64,000 nucleotides of DNA, from NCBI RefSeq assembly GCF_000258765.1, contig NZ_AJLT01000003.1, positions 1-64,000 of the forward strand. The letters run 5' to 3'. Below the pieces are notes generated by a model, which was given only the letters and a program-made list of their open reading frames with translations, made no database searches and was not told where the DNA came from. The translations under genes were made by a program, and so were the position numbers. This DNA is from Gillisia marina. GTDB taxonomy: Bacteria; Bacteroidota; Bacteroidia; Flavobacteriales; Flavobacteriaceae. Numbering within the stretch: position 1 is the stretch's first letter; every line of letters starts with the position of its first letter. Below are positions 10,177 through 19,581 of this stretch, piece by piece.

Positions 10177-10791
10177 ATGGCTTTTGAATTACCAAAATTG
10201 AACTATGCTTTTGATGCATTAGAACCACATATAGATGCTAAAACAATGGAAATTCATCATGATAAACATCATGCGGGATACACTTCTAAGTTGAATGATG
10301 CTATTGAAGGAACAGATAATGAAGGAAAAACGATAGAGAATATCCTTAAGAATTTGGATATGACCAATAAAGCGCTTCGTAATAATGGTGGTGGTTATTA
10401 TAACCACAATTTATATTGGGAAGTGATGTCACCAGATGGTGGAGGAAAACCTGAAGGAGAACTTGCAACAGCAATTGATACTGCTTTTGGTTCTTTTGAT
10501 GCTTTTAAGGATGAATTTTCTAAAGCAGGGGCAACGCAGTTTGGTTCTGGATGGGCATGGTTATGTGTTCATAAAGGTGGGAAAGTAGAAGTTTGTTCTA
10601 CTCCAAACCAAGACAACCCATTGATGCCAAAAGTTGGATGTGGAGGAACACCAATCTTAGGAATGGATGTTTGGGAGCACGCTTATTATTTAAAATATCA
10701 AAACAAGCGTCCAGATTATATTAATGCATTTTTTAATGTGATTAACTGGAAAGAGGTTTCTGCAAGATATGCTCAGGAGAAAGAAAAATAG
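10177..10791 (+). CDS. sodA: Superoxide dismutase, Mn-type features
   Basis: A 204-residue cytosolic enzyme that converts superoxide to hydrogen peroxide and oxygen. The four metal ligands are present: His27 in EIHHDKHH, His77 in YYNHNLYW, and Asp164 and His168 in DVWEHAYY. Metal preference marks point to manganese or a cambialistic enzyme: a Gly before the second His and Gln145 in NQDNPL, where iron enzymes have Gln and Ala at the matching places. No export signal. It is transcribed alone, with a -7 box before it and a strong terminator after it. Confidence 0.93.
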   Translation: MAFELPKLNYAFDALEPHIDAKTMEIHHDKHHAGYTSKLNDAIEGTDNEGKTIENILKNLDMTNKALRNNGGGYYNHNLYWEVMSPDGGGKPEGELATAIDTAFGSFDAFKDEFSKAGATQFGSGWAWLCVHKGGKVEVCSTPNQDNPLMPKVGCGGTPILGMDVWEHAYYLKYQNKRPDYINAFFNVINWKEVSARYAQEKEK

Positions 10792-10816
10792 ATCTTGAAT
10801 TTATTATATGAAAATG

Positions 10817-10841
10817 GCCGAGGAAACTCGGCTTTTTTTTT
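10817..10841 (+). terminator. Intrinsic terminator of sodA
   Basis: The stem GCCGAG/CTCGGC closes a stable GAAA tetraloop and is followed by nine T, 25 bases past the sodA stop. Confidence 0.93.
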
Positions 10842-10854
10842 GTTCATTATTGCG

Positions 10855-10889
10855 CATAAAAAAAGGTGGATGAGAATCCACCTTTTTTT
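10855..10889 (-). terminator. Bidirectional terminator downstream of purF
   Basis: The stem GGTGGA/TCCACC (10865-10870 and 10877-10882) is flanked by a long A-run on one side and seven T on the other, so it can end transcripts from either strand. It would end the purF message about 150 bases past its stop. Confidence 0.85.
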
Positions 10890-11032
10890 GCCCCAAATCT
10901 ACCATGAACTTAACCTACTTATGCTATGGCTCTGCTAATATATATAATAACTTCAGTCACGCAAACTCTTTTAGACGAACAACCCAGATAATAGTTGAAC
11001 TGCAGTTTATGCGTTAAAAAACAACGAATTAC
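10890..11032 (-). other. 143-base purF 3' untranslated region, possible small RNA
   Basis: Between the purF stop and its terminator lies a 143-base stretch with no ORF of useful size. Together with the terminator hairpin it could be released as a 3'-end-derived small RNA. No promoter box was found for independent transcription, and no Rfam family was recognised with certainty. Confidence 0.2.
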
Positions 11033-12932
11033 TTAATAAGATCTTCCTTCGTTTCCTTCATAAAAGTTTATAAATGCTCTGTTTACTACGCGATTACCAC
11101 CAAAAGTAGGATAGTCTCCTGTAAAATACCAATCTCCTAAATGTTCAGGACAGGCTTTATGGAGATTCTCTACCGTTTGATAAATAATCTTGACTTTGGT
11201 CTTCACTTCCGGCTCACTTAATAAATCGGCAATCTTATCGGAGATCTCTTGATCTGTAAATGGTTCGTAAATTTCTTTTACGAAATTCTTTACATCCTTG
11301 TCCTCTAAATGCTCTTGTAACTTGCATTTTTTATAAACTTCTTCTATAAGGTCATATTTCCCGGCATCTTTTAAAAGTTCCAGAGCTGCTCTAAAAGCAA
11401 CCAAGCCTTCCAGCCTAGCCATATCTATTCCGTAACAATCCGGATATCTTATTTGCGGTGCAGAAGAAACCACCACCAATTGCTTCGGATTCAATCTATC
11501 CAACATTTTTATGATACTCTTTTTAAGAGTAGTTCCTCTTACAATACTATCATCGATAATCACTAAGTTGTCCTCGGGTTTTACAACTCCATAGGTGACA
11601 TCGTAAACATGCGCTACAAGATCGTCCCGACTGCTATCTTCAGTAATAAATGTTCTGAGCTTTACATCTTTAATAGCCACTTTTTCAGTTCTTAACTTAT
11701 ACGCCAAGATTTGCTGAAGCCTTTCGTCTGTAAGGTTTTCTTTTTCAGAAAGAATGGTTTCATTCTTTTGCTTGTTCAATTCGTCCTGAGCTGCTTCCAC
11801 CATTCCGTAGAATGAAGTCTCCGCAGTATTTGGAATAAATGAGAAAACAGTATTAATGGTATCGTGATCTATAGATTTTAAAACTTCGGGCATCAGAAGA
11901 CGGCCAAGCATTTTGCGTTCCTTATAAATCTCGGCATCACTACCTCTAGAAAAATAGATTCGCTCGAAGGAACATGCTTTTCTTTCTAACGGTTCTAAAA
12001 TTTGTTTTATGGAAACGTCACCACCCATTTTAGTGATAATTGCATGCCCCGGTTCCAGTTCTTTTACATCTTCAAATTTTACATTGAAGACTGTTTGAAT
12101 TACAGGTCTCTCTGAAGCAACTACTACAACTTCATCATCTTTATAATAATATGCGGGTCTAATTCCTGCAGGATCCCTAAGTACAAAAGAATCTCCGTGT
12201 CCTAATAATCCGGCCATGGCATAACCACCATCCCAGTTTTTAGCAGATTTCTTTAAAATTTTTGCAACATTTAGTCTATCTGCAATTAAAGGGGAGGCTT
12301 CTACTTTGGAGTATCCTTCTTTTTTTTAATTTTTTGTAAAGTTTTCGAACTTCATCATCTAAAAAGTGCCCGATCTTTTCCATCACAGTCACTGTATCTG
12401 AATTTTCCTTAGGATGCTGCCCAAGTTCTACCAAATTGTCGAAAAGTTGAAAAACATTGGTCATATTAAAATTCCCTGCCACGATCAAGTTTCTGTGCAT
12501 CCAGTTGTTTTGGCGAAGAAATGGGTGAACGCTCTCGATGCTATTTTTCCCAAAAGTTCCATATCTCACGTGTCCTAGAAGCAATTCTCCTATGTAGGGA
12601 ATATTCTTTTTCTGAAGCGCAACATTATCCACATATTCCGGATGTTCGCTTAATTCAGAATTAATTCGTTCATTAATTTGTGCAAATATATCTTGAATAG
12701 GTTGTGCTGCATTAGACCGTAATCTGCTAATGTACCTATCCCCGGGTTTTGTATTTAATTTAATACTGGCAAAGCCTGCCCCGTCTTGTCCACGGTTATG
12801 TTGCTTTTCCATCATTAAATACATTTTATTTACTCCGTAAAATGCACTCCCGTATTTTTCTTTGTAGAATTCTAAGGGCTTTAATAGTCGGATTTGTGCA
12901 ATCCCACACTCGTGTTTTAATGCGTCACTCAT
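11033..12932 (-). pseudogene. purF: Amidophosphoribosyltransferase, frame broken in an A8 run
   Basis: First enzyme of purine synthesis: transfers glutamine amide nitrogen to PRPP. The N-terminal part (12276-12932) has the catalytic Cys9 exposed after a short propeptide (KHECGIA) and the glutaminase motifs RGQDGAG and HVRYGTFG. The C-terminal part (11033-12217 and upstream) has the PRPP loop VIIDDSIVRGTT. The two are one gene: the frame changes at the run of eight T at 12320-12327 (A8 in the coding strand). With seven bases the reading continues KKEGYSKVEASPLIADRL up to the second part, giving 632 residues, the usual size of this Bacteroidota type. The loss would make the cell a purine auxotroph, so a sequencing error or slippage is more likely than a dead gene. 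Confidence 0.9.
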
Positions 12933-12978
12933 AACTAGTACCTTTCGGTTTCAATAGGGTTGAAAAAAATTTAGTCAC

Positions 12979-13006
12979 AAAAAAAACCCTGACATTACAG
13001 GGTTTT
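12979..13006 (-). terminator. Terminator overlapping the PfkB-kinase stop codon
   Basis: The stem CCCTG/CAGGG (12987-12991 and 12998-13002), extended by A/T pairs, is followed on the minus strand by eight T. The TAA stop codon (12995-12997) lies in the loop, so the end of the coding region is itself half of the terminator. Confidence 0.8.
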
Positions 13007-13933
13007 GGTAGGCGTTAATTCTATATCGAACTGTGTTAAGCTCTGAAACTCTTGCAAGCGTGATTCTAATTCGGGATGTTTTAAACTTTCCATCCTTTCA
13101 GTTCCGAATTTTTCTACACAAAAGGAGGCTAAACTAGATCCGTAGATCACAGCGTTCTTCATATTTTCAAAAGAAATATCTTCAGACTGCGCTAAATAAC
13201 CAGTAAAACCACCGGCAAATGTATCTCCAGCTCCAGTTGGGTCAAAAACCTCTTCTAATGGTAATGCAGGTGCAAAAAAGATTTGGTCTTTGTGAAACAA
13301 CAATGCTCCGTGTTCCCCTTTTTTAATCACTACATATTTAGGGCCCATTTTTTCGATCTTTCTAGCTGCTCTTACTAGAGAGTGTTCTTCAGTTAATTGG
13401 CGAGCTTCTTCATCGTTAATGGTAATAACATCTACTTTGGAGATCACTTTCTTAAGATCTTCCAGTGCGTTGTCCATCCAAAAGTTCATTGTGTCTAGTA
13501 CAACTAATTTAGGATTAGTTACCTGCTCTAGAACGCTTAATTGCACTAGCGGGTGAAGGTTCCCTAACATCACAATTTCTGAATCTTTAAAATCTTCTGG
13601 CACCACCGGATTAAAATCGGCTAACACATTAAGTTGGGTGTCTAAAGTATCTCTGGTATTTAAATCGTTGTGGTATTTACCACTCCAAAAGAAGGTTTTT
13701 CCTCCTTTTACTATTTCTAATCCTTGGATGTCTATTCCGTGGTTTGTTAAAAGATCCATATGCTCCTGCGGAAAATCTTCTCCTACTACAGAAACTATAG
13801 CACTTTTAACGTTGAATTGAGAAGCAGATAAGCCAATATATGTGGCAGCACCACCTAAAATTTTATCGGTTTTTCCAAATGGGGTTTCAATTGCATCGAA
13901 GGCTACTGTGCCTACTATCAATAATTTACTCAT
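12995..13933 (-). CDS. PfkB-family sugar/nucleoside kinase
   Basis: A 312-residue ribokinase-like ATP-dependent kinase. The N-terminal substrate region has GGAATYIGLSASQF (27-40). The C-terminal signature DPTGAGDTFAGGF (231-243) holds the catalytic base Asp237 and the anion hole. The substrate is unsettled; relatives phosphorylate adenosine, ribose or fructose. It lies 62 bases upstream of purF on the same strand, which fits a link to nucleotide metabolism, but the terminator at its stop codon suggests separate transcripts. Full length, no signal peptide. Confidence 0.85.
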   Translation of the reverse strand: MSKLLIVGTVAFDAIETPFGKTDKILGGAATYIGLSASQFNVKSAIVSVVGEDFPQEHMDLLTNHGIDIQGLEIVKGGKTFFWSGKYHNDLNTRDTLDTQLNVLADFNPVVPEDFKDSEIVMLGNLHPLVQLSVLEQVTNPKLVVLDTMNFWMDNALEDLKKVISKVDVITINDEEARQLTEEHSLVRAARKIEKMGPKYVVIKKGEHGALLFHKDQIFFAPALPLEEVFDPTGAGDTFAGGFTGYLAQSEDISFENMKNAVIYGSSLASFCVEKFGTERMESLKHPELESRLQEFQSLTQFDIELTPTKTL

Positions 13934-13956
13934 AATTACGTTTCAAAAATGTGCTG

Positions 13957-13964
13957 CAAATATA
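13957..13964 (-). promoter_or_regulatory. Predicted -7 box of the PfkB-kinase gene
   Basis: On the minus strand TATATTTG matches TAnnTTTG, 23 bases before the start codon. No TTG is seen at the ideal -33 spacing. Confidence 0.35.
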
Positions 13965-14028
13965 CGGTTTGTTTTTCAAGACCCTTAGCAATTTTGAAAT
14001 TTTAGGAAATCAATTTTCAGAAGAAAAA

Positions 14029-14493
14029 TTAATCAGAAAAACCTTCATCTATAAGAAGACGTTTTTCTTTTGAAGCCGCTACCGCAAGTGCATCGCAGCG
14101 CTCATTTTGAATATGATTATTATGGCCTCGAATCCACTTAAAGTCTACCTTGTGCTTTCGGTACTCTACAAGGAAATCTTTCCAAAGATCTGCATTCTTC
14201 CTATCCTTAAAGGCTTTCTTTTCCCAGCCAAAGACCCATCCTTTTTTAACCGAGTCTACTACATATTTGGAATCTGTAAACACTAAGACCGAAACCCCCG
14301 GTTTTTTCAGCTTTTTAAGAGCATCGATTACCGCCAATAATTCCATTCTATTATTAGTGGTATGCTTGAAACCTTTAGAAAACTCTTTTTTATAAGGTTT
14401 TCCAACCCATTCCATAACAATTCCATAGCCTCCGGGGCCGGGATTACCACGTGCGGCACCATCTGTATAAATGTGAACTTCAGGATTAATCAA
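14029..14493 (-). CDS. rnhA: Ribonuclease HI
   Basis: A 154-residue cytosolic nuclease that cuts the RNA strand of RNA-DNA hybrids, removing primers and R-loops. The DEDD active site is complete: Asp11 (IYTDGAARGNPG), Glu51 (NNRMELLA), Asp74 (FTDSKYV) and Asp134 (ERCDALA), with the catalytic-loop His124 in RGHNNH. It lacks the N-terminal hybrid-binding domain of longer types and is the length of the E. coli enzyme. Its start overlaps the end of purN by eight bases, so the two are translated from one message. Confidence 0.95.
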   Translation of the reverse strand: MINPEVHIYTDGAARGNPGPGGYGIVMEWVGKPYKKEFSKGFKHTTNNRMELLAVIDALKKLKKPGVSVLVFTDSKYVVDSVKKGWVFGWEKKAFKDRKNADLWKDFLVEYRKHKVDFKWIRGHNNHIQNERCDALAVAASKEKRLLIDEGFSD

Positions 14494-15088
14494 TTGTTGA
14501 AGATTCTAATAAATTTTCGATCACTTTAGGGAAATGGCGATGTTCCAGTTCGTGAATCTTTTCCGTAAGACTTGTTAATGTTTCTTCAGAAGAAATGGGA
14601 AATGATTTTTGAAATATGATCTGGCCATCATCATACTTTTCATTTACATAATGTATGGTAATTCCAGTTTCTTTTTCCTTATTCTCCAATACCGCTTTGT
14701 GTACATTATTTCCAAACATCCCTTTTCCACCAAATTTAGGCAACAACGCAGGATGAAGATTTATAACCTTATTTGGAAACTTTTCTAAAATAAAAGAGGG
14801 AAATAACCAAAGAAAACCTGCCAATACTATGAGATCTGGATTCGTGTCTTCTAAAATATGTAAAACGTCGTTTGAGTTATAAAACGCAGTTCTATCAAAA
14901 TATAGAGCAGTTACATTTAATTTTTGAGCTCGGTCCAAAACTTTTGCTGAAGGTTTATTTGATAGTACAGAAACAACTTCAGCAGTCCTAGAATCTTTAA
15001 AATAACGTATAATATTCTCAGCGTTAGAGCCGGAGCCGGATGCGAAGACAACAATTTTTTTGGGAAATATTCTTTTTGATGCGGACAA
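14486..15088 (-). CDS. purN: Phosphoribosylglycinamide formyltransferase
   Basis: A 200-residue cytosolic enzyme that transfers the formyl group of 10-formyltetrahydrofolate to GAR, the third step of purine synthesis. It shows the phosphate-binding ASGSGSN (16-22) and the active-site triad Asn110 and His112 (INLHPALLPKFGG) and Asp154 (YDDGQII). Length is normal. It is the first gene of a two-gene unit with rnhA and is divergent from acpP across 147 bases. With purF nearby it forms a loose purine group. Confidence 0.93.
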   Translation of the reverse strand: MSASKRIFPKKIVVFASGSGSNAENIIRYFKDSRTAEVVSVLSNKPSAKVLDRAQKLNVTALYFDRTAFYNSNDVLHILEDTNPDLIVLAGFLWLFPSFILEKFPNKVINLHPALLPKFGGKGMFGNNVHKAVLENKEKETGITIHYVNEKYDDGQIIFQKSFPISSEETLTSLTEKIHELEHRHFPKVIENLLESSTID

Positions 15089-15197
15089 AACTTCGCTGTT
15101 AACAATTATTAAGTGTAAAAATAAAGGGTTTAAATGAAAATTCCGTAAATTCCCGTCACATTTTTAAAGTAAAAACCGGTTTTAAAGTAAAGTTTTT

Positions 15198-15205
15198 TAT
15201 TTTTG
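15198..15205 (+). promoter_or_regulatory. Predicted -7 box of the acpP operon
   Basis: TATTTTTG matches TAnnTTTG, 30 bases before the acpP start. The -33 element is not evident. Confidence 0.4.
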
Positions 15206-15235
15206 CCACTTAATCAAAATTTAAAATAGAATATT

Positions 15236-15469
15236 ATGTCAGACATTGCATCAAGAGTAAAAGCGATTATCGTTGACAAATTAGGCGTTGACGAGAACGA
15301 AGTTGTTACAGAAGCAAGTTTCACGAACGACCTAGGCGCTGATTCATTAGACACTGTGGAATTGATCATGGAATTTGAAAAAGAATTCGATATCCAGATT
15401 CCAGACGACCAGGCAGAAAACATTGCTACAGTTGGTCAAGCAATTTCTTATATTGAAAAAGCAAAATAA
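15236..15469 (+). CDS. acpP: Acyl carrier protein
   Basis: A 77-residue acidic carrier of growing fatty acyl chains. The phosphopantetheine attachment serine is Ser37 in [12 protein letters not shown], the universal DSL motif, within a predicted four-helix bundle. It heads a run with fabF (16 bases downstream) and rnc, the usual arrangement for fatty-acid synthesis genes in this group. Confidence 0.97.
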   Translation: MSDIASRVKAIIVDKLGVDENEVVTEASFTNDLGADSLDTVELIMEFEKEFDIQIPDDQAENIATVGQAISYIEKAK

Positions 15470-15485
15470 AAAACGATAGTACTAT

Positions 15486-16739
15486 ATGGAGTTAAAGCGA
15501 GTAGTAGTTACAGGCTTAGGAGCACTTACACCTATTGGAAACAATGTTGAAGAATATTGGGATGCATTGGTGGCCGGTAAGAGCGGATGTGCACCTATAA
15601 CCTATTTCGATGCTGAAAAGTTTAAGACAAAATTCGCTTGTGAACTCAAAAATTTTAATGCGCTTGATTTTTTCGATCGAAAAGAAGCTAGAAAACTAGA
15701 TAGATTTGCACAATACGCAATTGTTGCATCCGATGAAGCTATAAAAGACTCCGGAATAGACCTTGATGTTGTAGATAAACACAGGGTTGGAGTAATTTGG
15801 GGTGCGGGAATTGGAGGATTGGAAACATTTCAGGATGAGGTGATCAATTTCTCTGAAGGAGATGGAACACCGCGTTTTAATCCATTTTTTATCCCTAAAA
15901 TGATCGCAGATATTGCCCCTGGTAATATTTCGATTCGTCATGGTTTTATGGGTGCAAACTATACTACGGTTTCTGCTTGTGCTTCGGCTGCCAATGCTAT
16001 GTTTGATGCTTTAAATAACATTCGCTTGGGATATAGCGATATTATTATTTCTGGTGGATCTGAAGCTGCGGTAACAAAAGCAGGAATGGGAGGTTTTAAT
16101 GCAATGCATGCGCTTTCTACACGAAATGAAAGTCCCGAAACAGCTTCCAGACCTTTTGATGCAACCAGAGATGGATTTGTCTTAGGAGAAGGAGCAGGTG
16201 CTTTGGTTTTAGAGGAATATGAACACGCAAAAGCACGAGGAGCGAAAATCTACGCCGAATTAATTGGCGGTGGACTTTCTTCTGATGCTTACCATATGAC
16301 GGCTCCACACCCGGAAGGAATTGGAGTTGTTGCAGTAATGGAGAATTGTTTACAAAATGCGGGATTAAAACCGGAAGAAGTAGACGCAATTAATACACAT
16401 GGAACTTCTACACCTTTAGGGGATGTAGCAGAGCTTAAAGCAATTTCCAAAGTTTTTGGAGAGCATGTGAAGAATATTAATATAAATTCTACAAAATCCA
16501 TGACAGGTCATCTGTTGGGTGCTGCAGGAGCTATTGAAGCTATTTCTTCAATACTTTCTATAAAGCATGGAATTGTACCACCTACGATAAATCATGAACA
16601 TCGAGATGAAAATATAGATCCGGAGTTAAATCTTACTTTAAACAAAGCGCAAAAACGCGAGGTTAATGTAGTAATGAGTAATACTTTTGGATTTGGAGGT
16701 CATAACGCATGTGTACTGTTTAAAAAATTAGATGAATAA
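15486..16739 (+). CDS. fabF: Beta-ketoacyl-ACP synthase II
   Basis: A 417-residue condensing enzyme that extends acyl-ACP with malonyl-ACP. The active site is complete: nucleophile Cys165 (TVSACASAAN), His305 (INTHGTSTPLGD), Lys337 and His342 (TKSMTGHLLGAAG), and the C-terminal glycine-rich NTFGFGGHN loop. A Cys-His-His triad distinguishes it from FabH. It lies between acpP and rnc with short gaps, so one transcript is likely. Confidence 0.96.
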   Translation: MELKRVVVTGLGALTPIGNNVEEYWDALVAGKSGCAPITYFDAEKFKTKFACELKNFNALDFFDRKEARKLDRFAQYAIVASDEAIKDSGIDLDVVDKHRVGVIWGAGIGGLETFQDEVINFSEGDGTPRFNPFFIPKMIADIAPGNISIRHGFMGANYTTVSACASAANAMFDALNNIRLGYSDIIISGGSEAAVTKAGMGGFNAMHALSTRNESPETASRPFDATRDGFVLGEGAGALVLEEYEHAKARGAKIYAELIGGGLSSDAYHMTAPHPEGIGVVAVMENCLQNAGLKPEEVDAINTHGTSTPLGDVAELKAISKVFGEHVKNININSTKSMTGHLLGAAGAIEAISSILSIKHGIVPPTINHEHRDENIDPELNLTLNKAQKREVNVVMSNTFGFGGHNACVLFKKLDE

Positions 16740-16748
16740 CCTGTAGAA

Positions 16749-17483
16749 ATGAGTGTTATTCGAAACATATTAAATTCCCGTTCTTCTAAAGGCGGGAATT
16801 TTTTTATAGAAATTCAAAAGATCTTAGGCTTTAAACCTAAGAACATCAATCTTTATAAAAAGGCATTTACCCATAGATCTTTAAACCAAAAGGATGAAGC
16901 GGGAAACGCTATAAATTTTGAACGCTTGGAATTTTTGGGTGACGCTATGCTAAGTGCAGTTATAGCAGCCTATTTATTTAAAACAGTTCCCGGTGGCAAT
17001 GAGGGTTATCTTACAAAGATGCGATCTAAAGTAGTAAGTAGAAAGCATTTAAACGAACTAGGGAAAGACTTAAATCTTATAAGTCATGTACATACAAATA
17101 TTCCAAAAGAGCAGTTTGGAGTTAATATTCACGGAAACTTATTCGAGGCTCTTATAGGTGCGATTTACTGGGATCGCGGTTACAAATATTGCAAAAAATT
17201 TATTTTCGATAGAGTGATCATTCCCTACGTAGATATAGAGCAGCTGGAAGGAAAGGTGATAAGCTATAAGAGTTTACTTATAGAGTGGTGCCAGAAAACC
17301 AAAAAGGAATTTAGTTATGATGTCTATGACGATTCTGGAAAAGATGAAGTAAAACACTTTGCGGTAAAACTTAGGATAGACGATAAGGTTGTGGCAAAAG
17401 CCAGAGCTACTTCAAAAAAGAAAGCAGAAGAAAAAGCTTCTAAAAGAGCCTATTATGCGCTTCAAACTAAGATAGATATCTAG
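16749..17483 (+). CDS. rnc: Ribonuclease III
   Basis: A 244-residue double-stranded-RNA endonuclease used in rRNA and mRNA processing. The signature NFERLEFLGDAML (56-68) holds Glu61 and Asp65; the second metal ligands are in LFEALIGAIYWD near residue 140. A double-stranded RNA-binding domain follows (about 170-242), ending with the KKAEEKASKRAYYAL helix. It starts nine bases after fabF. Confidence 0.95.
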   Translation: MSVIRNILNSRSSKGGNFFIEIQKILGFKPKNINLYKKAFTHRSLNQKDEAGNAINFERLEFLGDAMLSAVIAAYLFKTVPGGNEGYLTKMRSKVVSRKHLNELGKDLNLISHVHTNIPKEQFGVNIHGNLFEALIGAIYWDRGYKYCKKFIFDRVIIPYVDIEQLEGKVISYKSLLIEWCQKTKKEFSYDVYDDSGKDEVKHFAVKLRIDDKVVAKARATSKKKAEEKASKRAYYALQTKIDI

Positions 17484-17593
17484 CAATCAATAGCTTCTAA
17501 CTATAACGATTTCGTAAATATTACTCAAAAAATCCTATAAATTTATTAGAATTCTGCATTCTTATTTTATCTTTAACCTTAAAGATTAAGAGT

Positions 17594-18079
17594 ATGTTAT
17601 CCCATAAGTTACTGTTGGATGATGTAGAGGATAATTATCATTTATTGGCCATTCACAGTTCTTTAGAAGAATTTAAAATGGCTTTTCTATTGAATATGAA
17701 TCTGCAACTAAGCTTAAGACGCGCTCCATGCGATGTAGATTTTAATCACGGAGAAGTTCAAGCTATGTATCCGCTTTATTCGTTTAAAGAGCCTGCGAAA
17801 TACCGCACTTACTATTTATTCAAAAATAAGTATAAAGGATCGGTAAAAAAGGTAGTTAGTTCGGGTTCTTTATTTGTAGAAGAGGAAATTTCTACCCAGC
17901 TCACGTATTTAATTCCAGAGTACAAAAAGGTGGATTATTTTTTTAAAATAGAAGACGATCTAGAGGAAGAGCTTATTCAAGATCTTTTGAATGCCATAAG
18001 TAGGATACCCAGAGTTATTACAACATATGTAGTTGATGTAAATCAGCTAAAATCAAGAAACAATTTAATTGTAGATTAA
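17594..18079 (+). CDS. IPExxxVDY family protein
   Basis: A 161-residue cytosolic protein named after its motif, here IPEYKKVDYF near residue 124. The family is almost confined to Bacteroidota and its function is unknown. It sits between rnc and pyk, a position that recurs in related genomes, and its stop overlaps the pyk start (TAATG), which implies translational coupling. No membrane segment or known catalytic motif is visible. Confidence 0.85.
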   Translation: MLSHKLLLDDVEDNYHLLAIHSSLEEFKMAFLLNMNLQLSLRRAPCDVDFNHGEVQAMYPLYSFKEPAKYRTYYLFKNKYKGSVKKVVSSGSLFVEEEISTQLTYLIPEYKKVDYFFKIEDDLEEELIQDLLNAISRIPRVITTYVVDVNQLKSRNNLIVD

Positions 18080-19509
18080 TGCCAGCAAATAAAAGAACAA
18101 AAATTGTAGCCACATTAGGACCAGCAACCAGCCAAAAGTCTGTGTTAAAGGATATGCTAGAAGCGGGAGTAAATGTGTTTAGAGTTAATTTTTCGCATGC
18201 AGATTACGAAGATGTAAAGGAACGAATTAAAATGATCCGGGATCTAAATGAAGAATTTGGGTATACGGCAGCAATATTAGCCGACCTTCAAGGCCCTAAG
18301 TTAAGAGTTGGGAAGATGAAGGAGGAAGTGATTGTAAGCCCTGGAGATGAAATAATTTTTGCTACCGGAAAAGAATTTAAAGGAACAGCCTCTCGTGTTT
18401 ATATGAACTACGAGCAGTTTCCAAGAGATGTGCAACCAGGAGAAAATATTCTTTTGGATGATGGAAAGTTGATGTTTGAAATTGTAAGCACTAACAAAAC
18501 AGATGAGGTGGTTGCCAAAGTTATTCAAGGCGGACCATTAAAATCCAAAAAAGGAGTAAATCTTCCAAACACAAAGATCTCTCTACCGGCACTTACCAAG
18601 AAGGATATAAAAGATGCCATTTTTGCCTGCGAGCTTGAGGTAGATTGGATTGCACTTTCTTTTGTGAGAAATGCGGAAGACCTATTGGAATTACAAAATT
18701 TGATTAAGGAACATAGTGATCATAAAATTCCAATTATAGCAAAAATTGAAAAGCCAGAGGGCGTTGAAAATATCGATAAGATAGTTGCGTATTGCGACGG
18801 ACTAATGGTTGCACGTGGAGATCTTGGGGTAGAAATTCCTGCTCAGGAAGTTCCGCTTATCCAGAAACAACTAGTTCTTATCGCTAAAAAAGCACGAATT
18901 CCTGTTATTATTGCGACTCAAATGATGGAAACCATGATCACGAGTCTTACTCCAACCAGAGCAGAGGTAAACGATGTGGCAAATTCTGTAATGGATGGGG
19001 CAGATGCTGTAATGTTAAGTGGAGAAACCTCAGTTGGAAATTATCCGGTACAGGTGATAGAAAAAATGACGCAAATCATAAAAAGTGTAGAAAATTCTCC
19101 ACTAATTAAAGTGCCTCATGATCCTCCACATGTAAGAACCAATAGATATATCACAAAATCTGTATGTTTTCATGCAGCCATTATGGCTAATGAAATAAAA
19201 GCAAAAGCAATATGTACGCTAACAAATAGTGGATATACTGCATTTCAAATTTCAGCATGGCGCCCGGAAGCTACAATTTTGGTCTTTACTTCTAATCATA
19301 GAATTTTATCTCAATTAAGCTTGCTTTGGGGGGTAAAGGCTTTCTACTATGATAAATTTTCGAGCACAGATGAAACTATAGAGGACATTAATAATATAGC
19401 TCGAGATAATGGATATGCCGAAGTTGGGGATTTCATGATCAATTTGGCGTCTATGCCAATTGCAAACCGAGGAATGGTTAATACCTTAAGAATTTCTGAA
19501 ATAGAATAA
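18079..19509 (+). CDS. pyk: Pyruvate kinase
   Basis: A 476-residue glycolytic enzyme that makes pyruvate and ATP from phosphoenolpyruvate and ADP. It shows ADLQGPKLRVG (nucleotide and metal site), SFVRNAEDL, the catalytic lysine in IIAKIEKPEG, MVARGDLGVE, and ATQMMETM. The C-terminal allosteric domain is present. Start and stop are flanked by a one-base overlap with the IPExxxVDY gene and by a strong terminator. Confidence 0.96.
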   Translation: MPANKRTKIVATLGPATSQKSVLKDMLEAGVNVFRVNFSHADYEDVKERIKMIRDLNEEFGYTAAILADLQGPKLRVGKMKEEVIVSPGDEIIFATGKEFKGTASRVYMNYEQFPRDVQPGENILLDDGKLMFEIVSTNKTDEVVAKVIQGGPLKSKKGVNLPNTKISLPALTKKDIKDAIFACELEVDWIALSFVRNAEDLLELQNLIKEHSDHKIPIIAKIEKPEGVENIDKIVAYCDGLMVARGDLGVEIPAQEVPLIQKQLVLIAKKARIPVIIATQMMETMITSLTPTRAEVNDVANSVMDGADAVMLSGETSVGNYPVQVIEKMTQIIKSVENSPLIKVPHDPPHVRTNRYITKSVCFHAAIMANEIKAKAICTLTNSGYTAFQISAWRPEATILVFTSNHRILSQLSLLWGVKAFYYDKFSSTDETIEDINNIARDNGYAEVGDFMINLASMPIANRGMVNTLRISEIE

Positions 19510-19530
19510 ACATTTATAAAATTATTTAAA

Positions 19531-19570
19531 GCCACTAGTTTGCGAATTAATGCGGACTAGTGGCTTTTTT
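19531..19570 (+). terminator. Terminator of the acpP-pyk run
   Basis: The nine-base-pair stem GCCACTAGT/ACTAGTGGC, extended by A/T pairs, closes a 16-base loop and is followed by six T. It lies 21 bases past the pyk stop and before the convergent dinB end. Confidence 0.85.
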
Positions 19571-19581
19571 ATTGAATTGAA

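Noticed and set aside
12320-12327. Programmed ribosomal frameshift site in purF
   Set aside because: No stimulatory pseudoknot or slippery heptamer conservation can be seen, and similar breaks occur in many unrelated genes of the window; error is simpler.
11033-12932. Two separate genes in place of purF
   Set aside because: The parts hold the glutaminase and PRPP halves of one enzyme, the missing residues are encoded between them in the second frame, and one base joins them to the exact family size.
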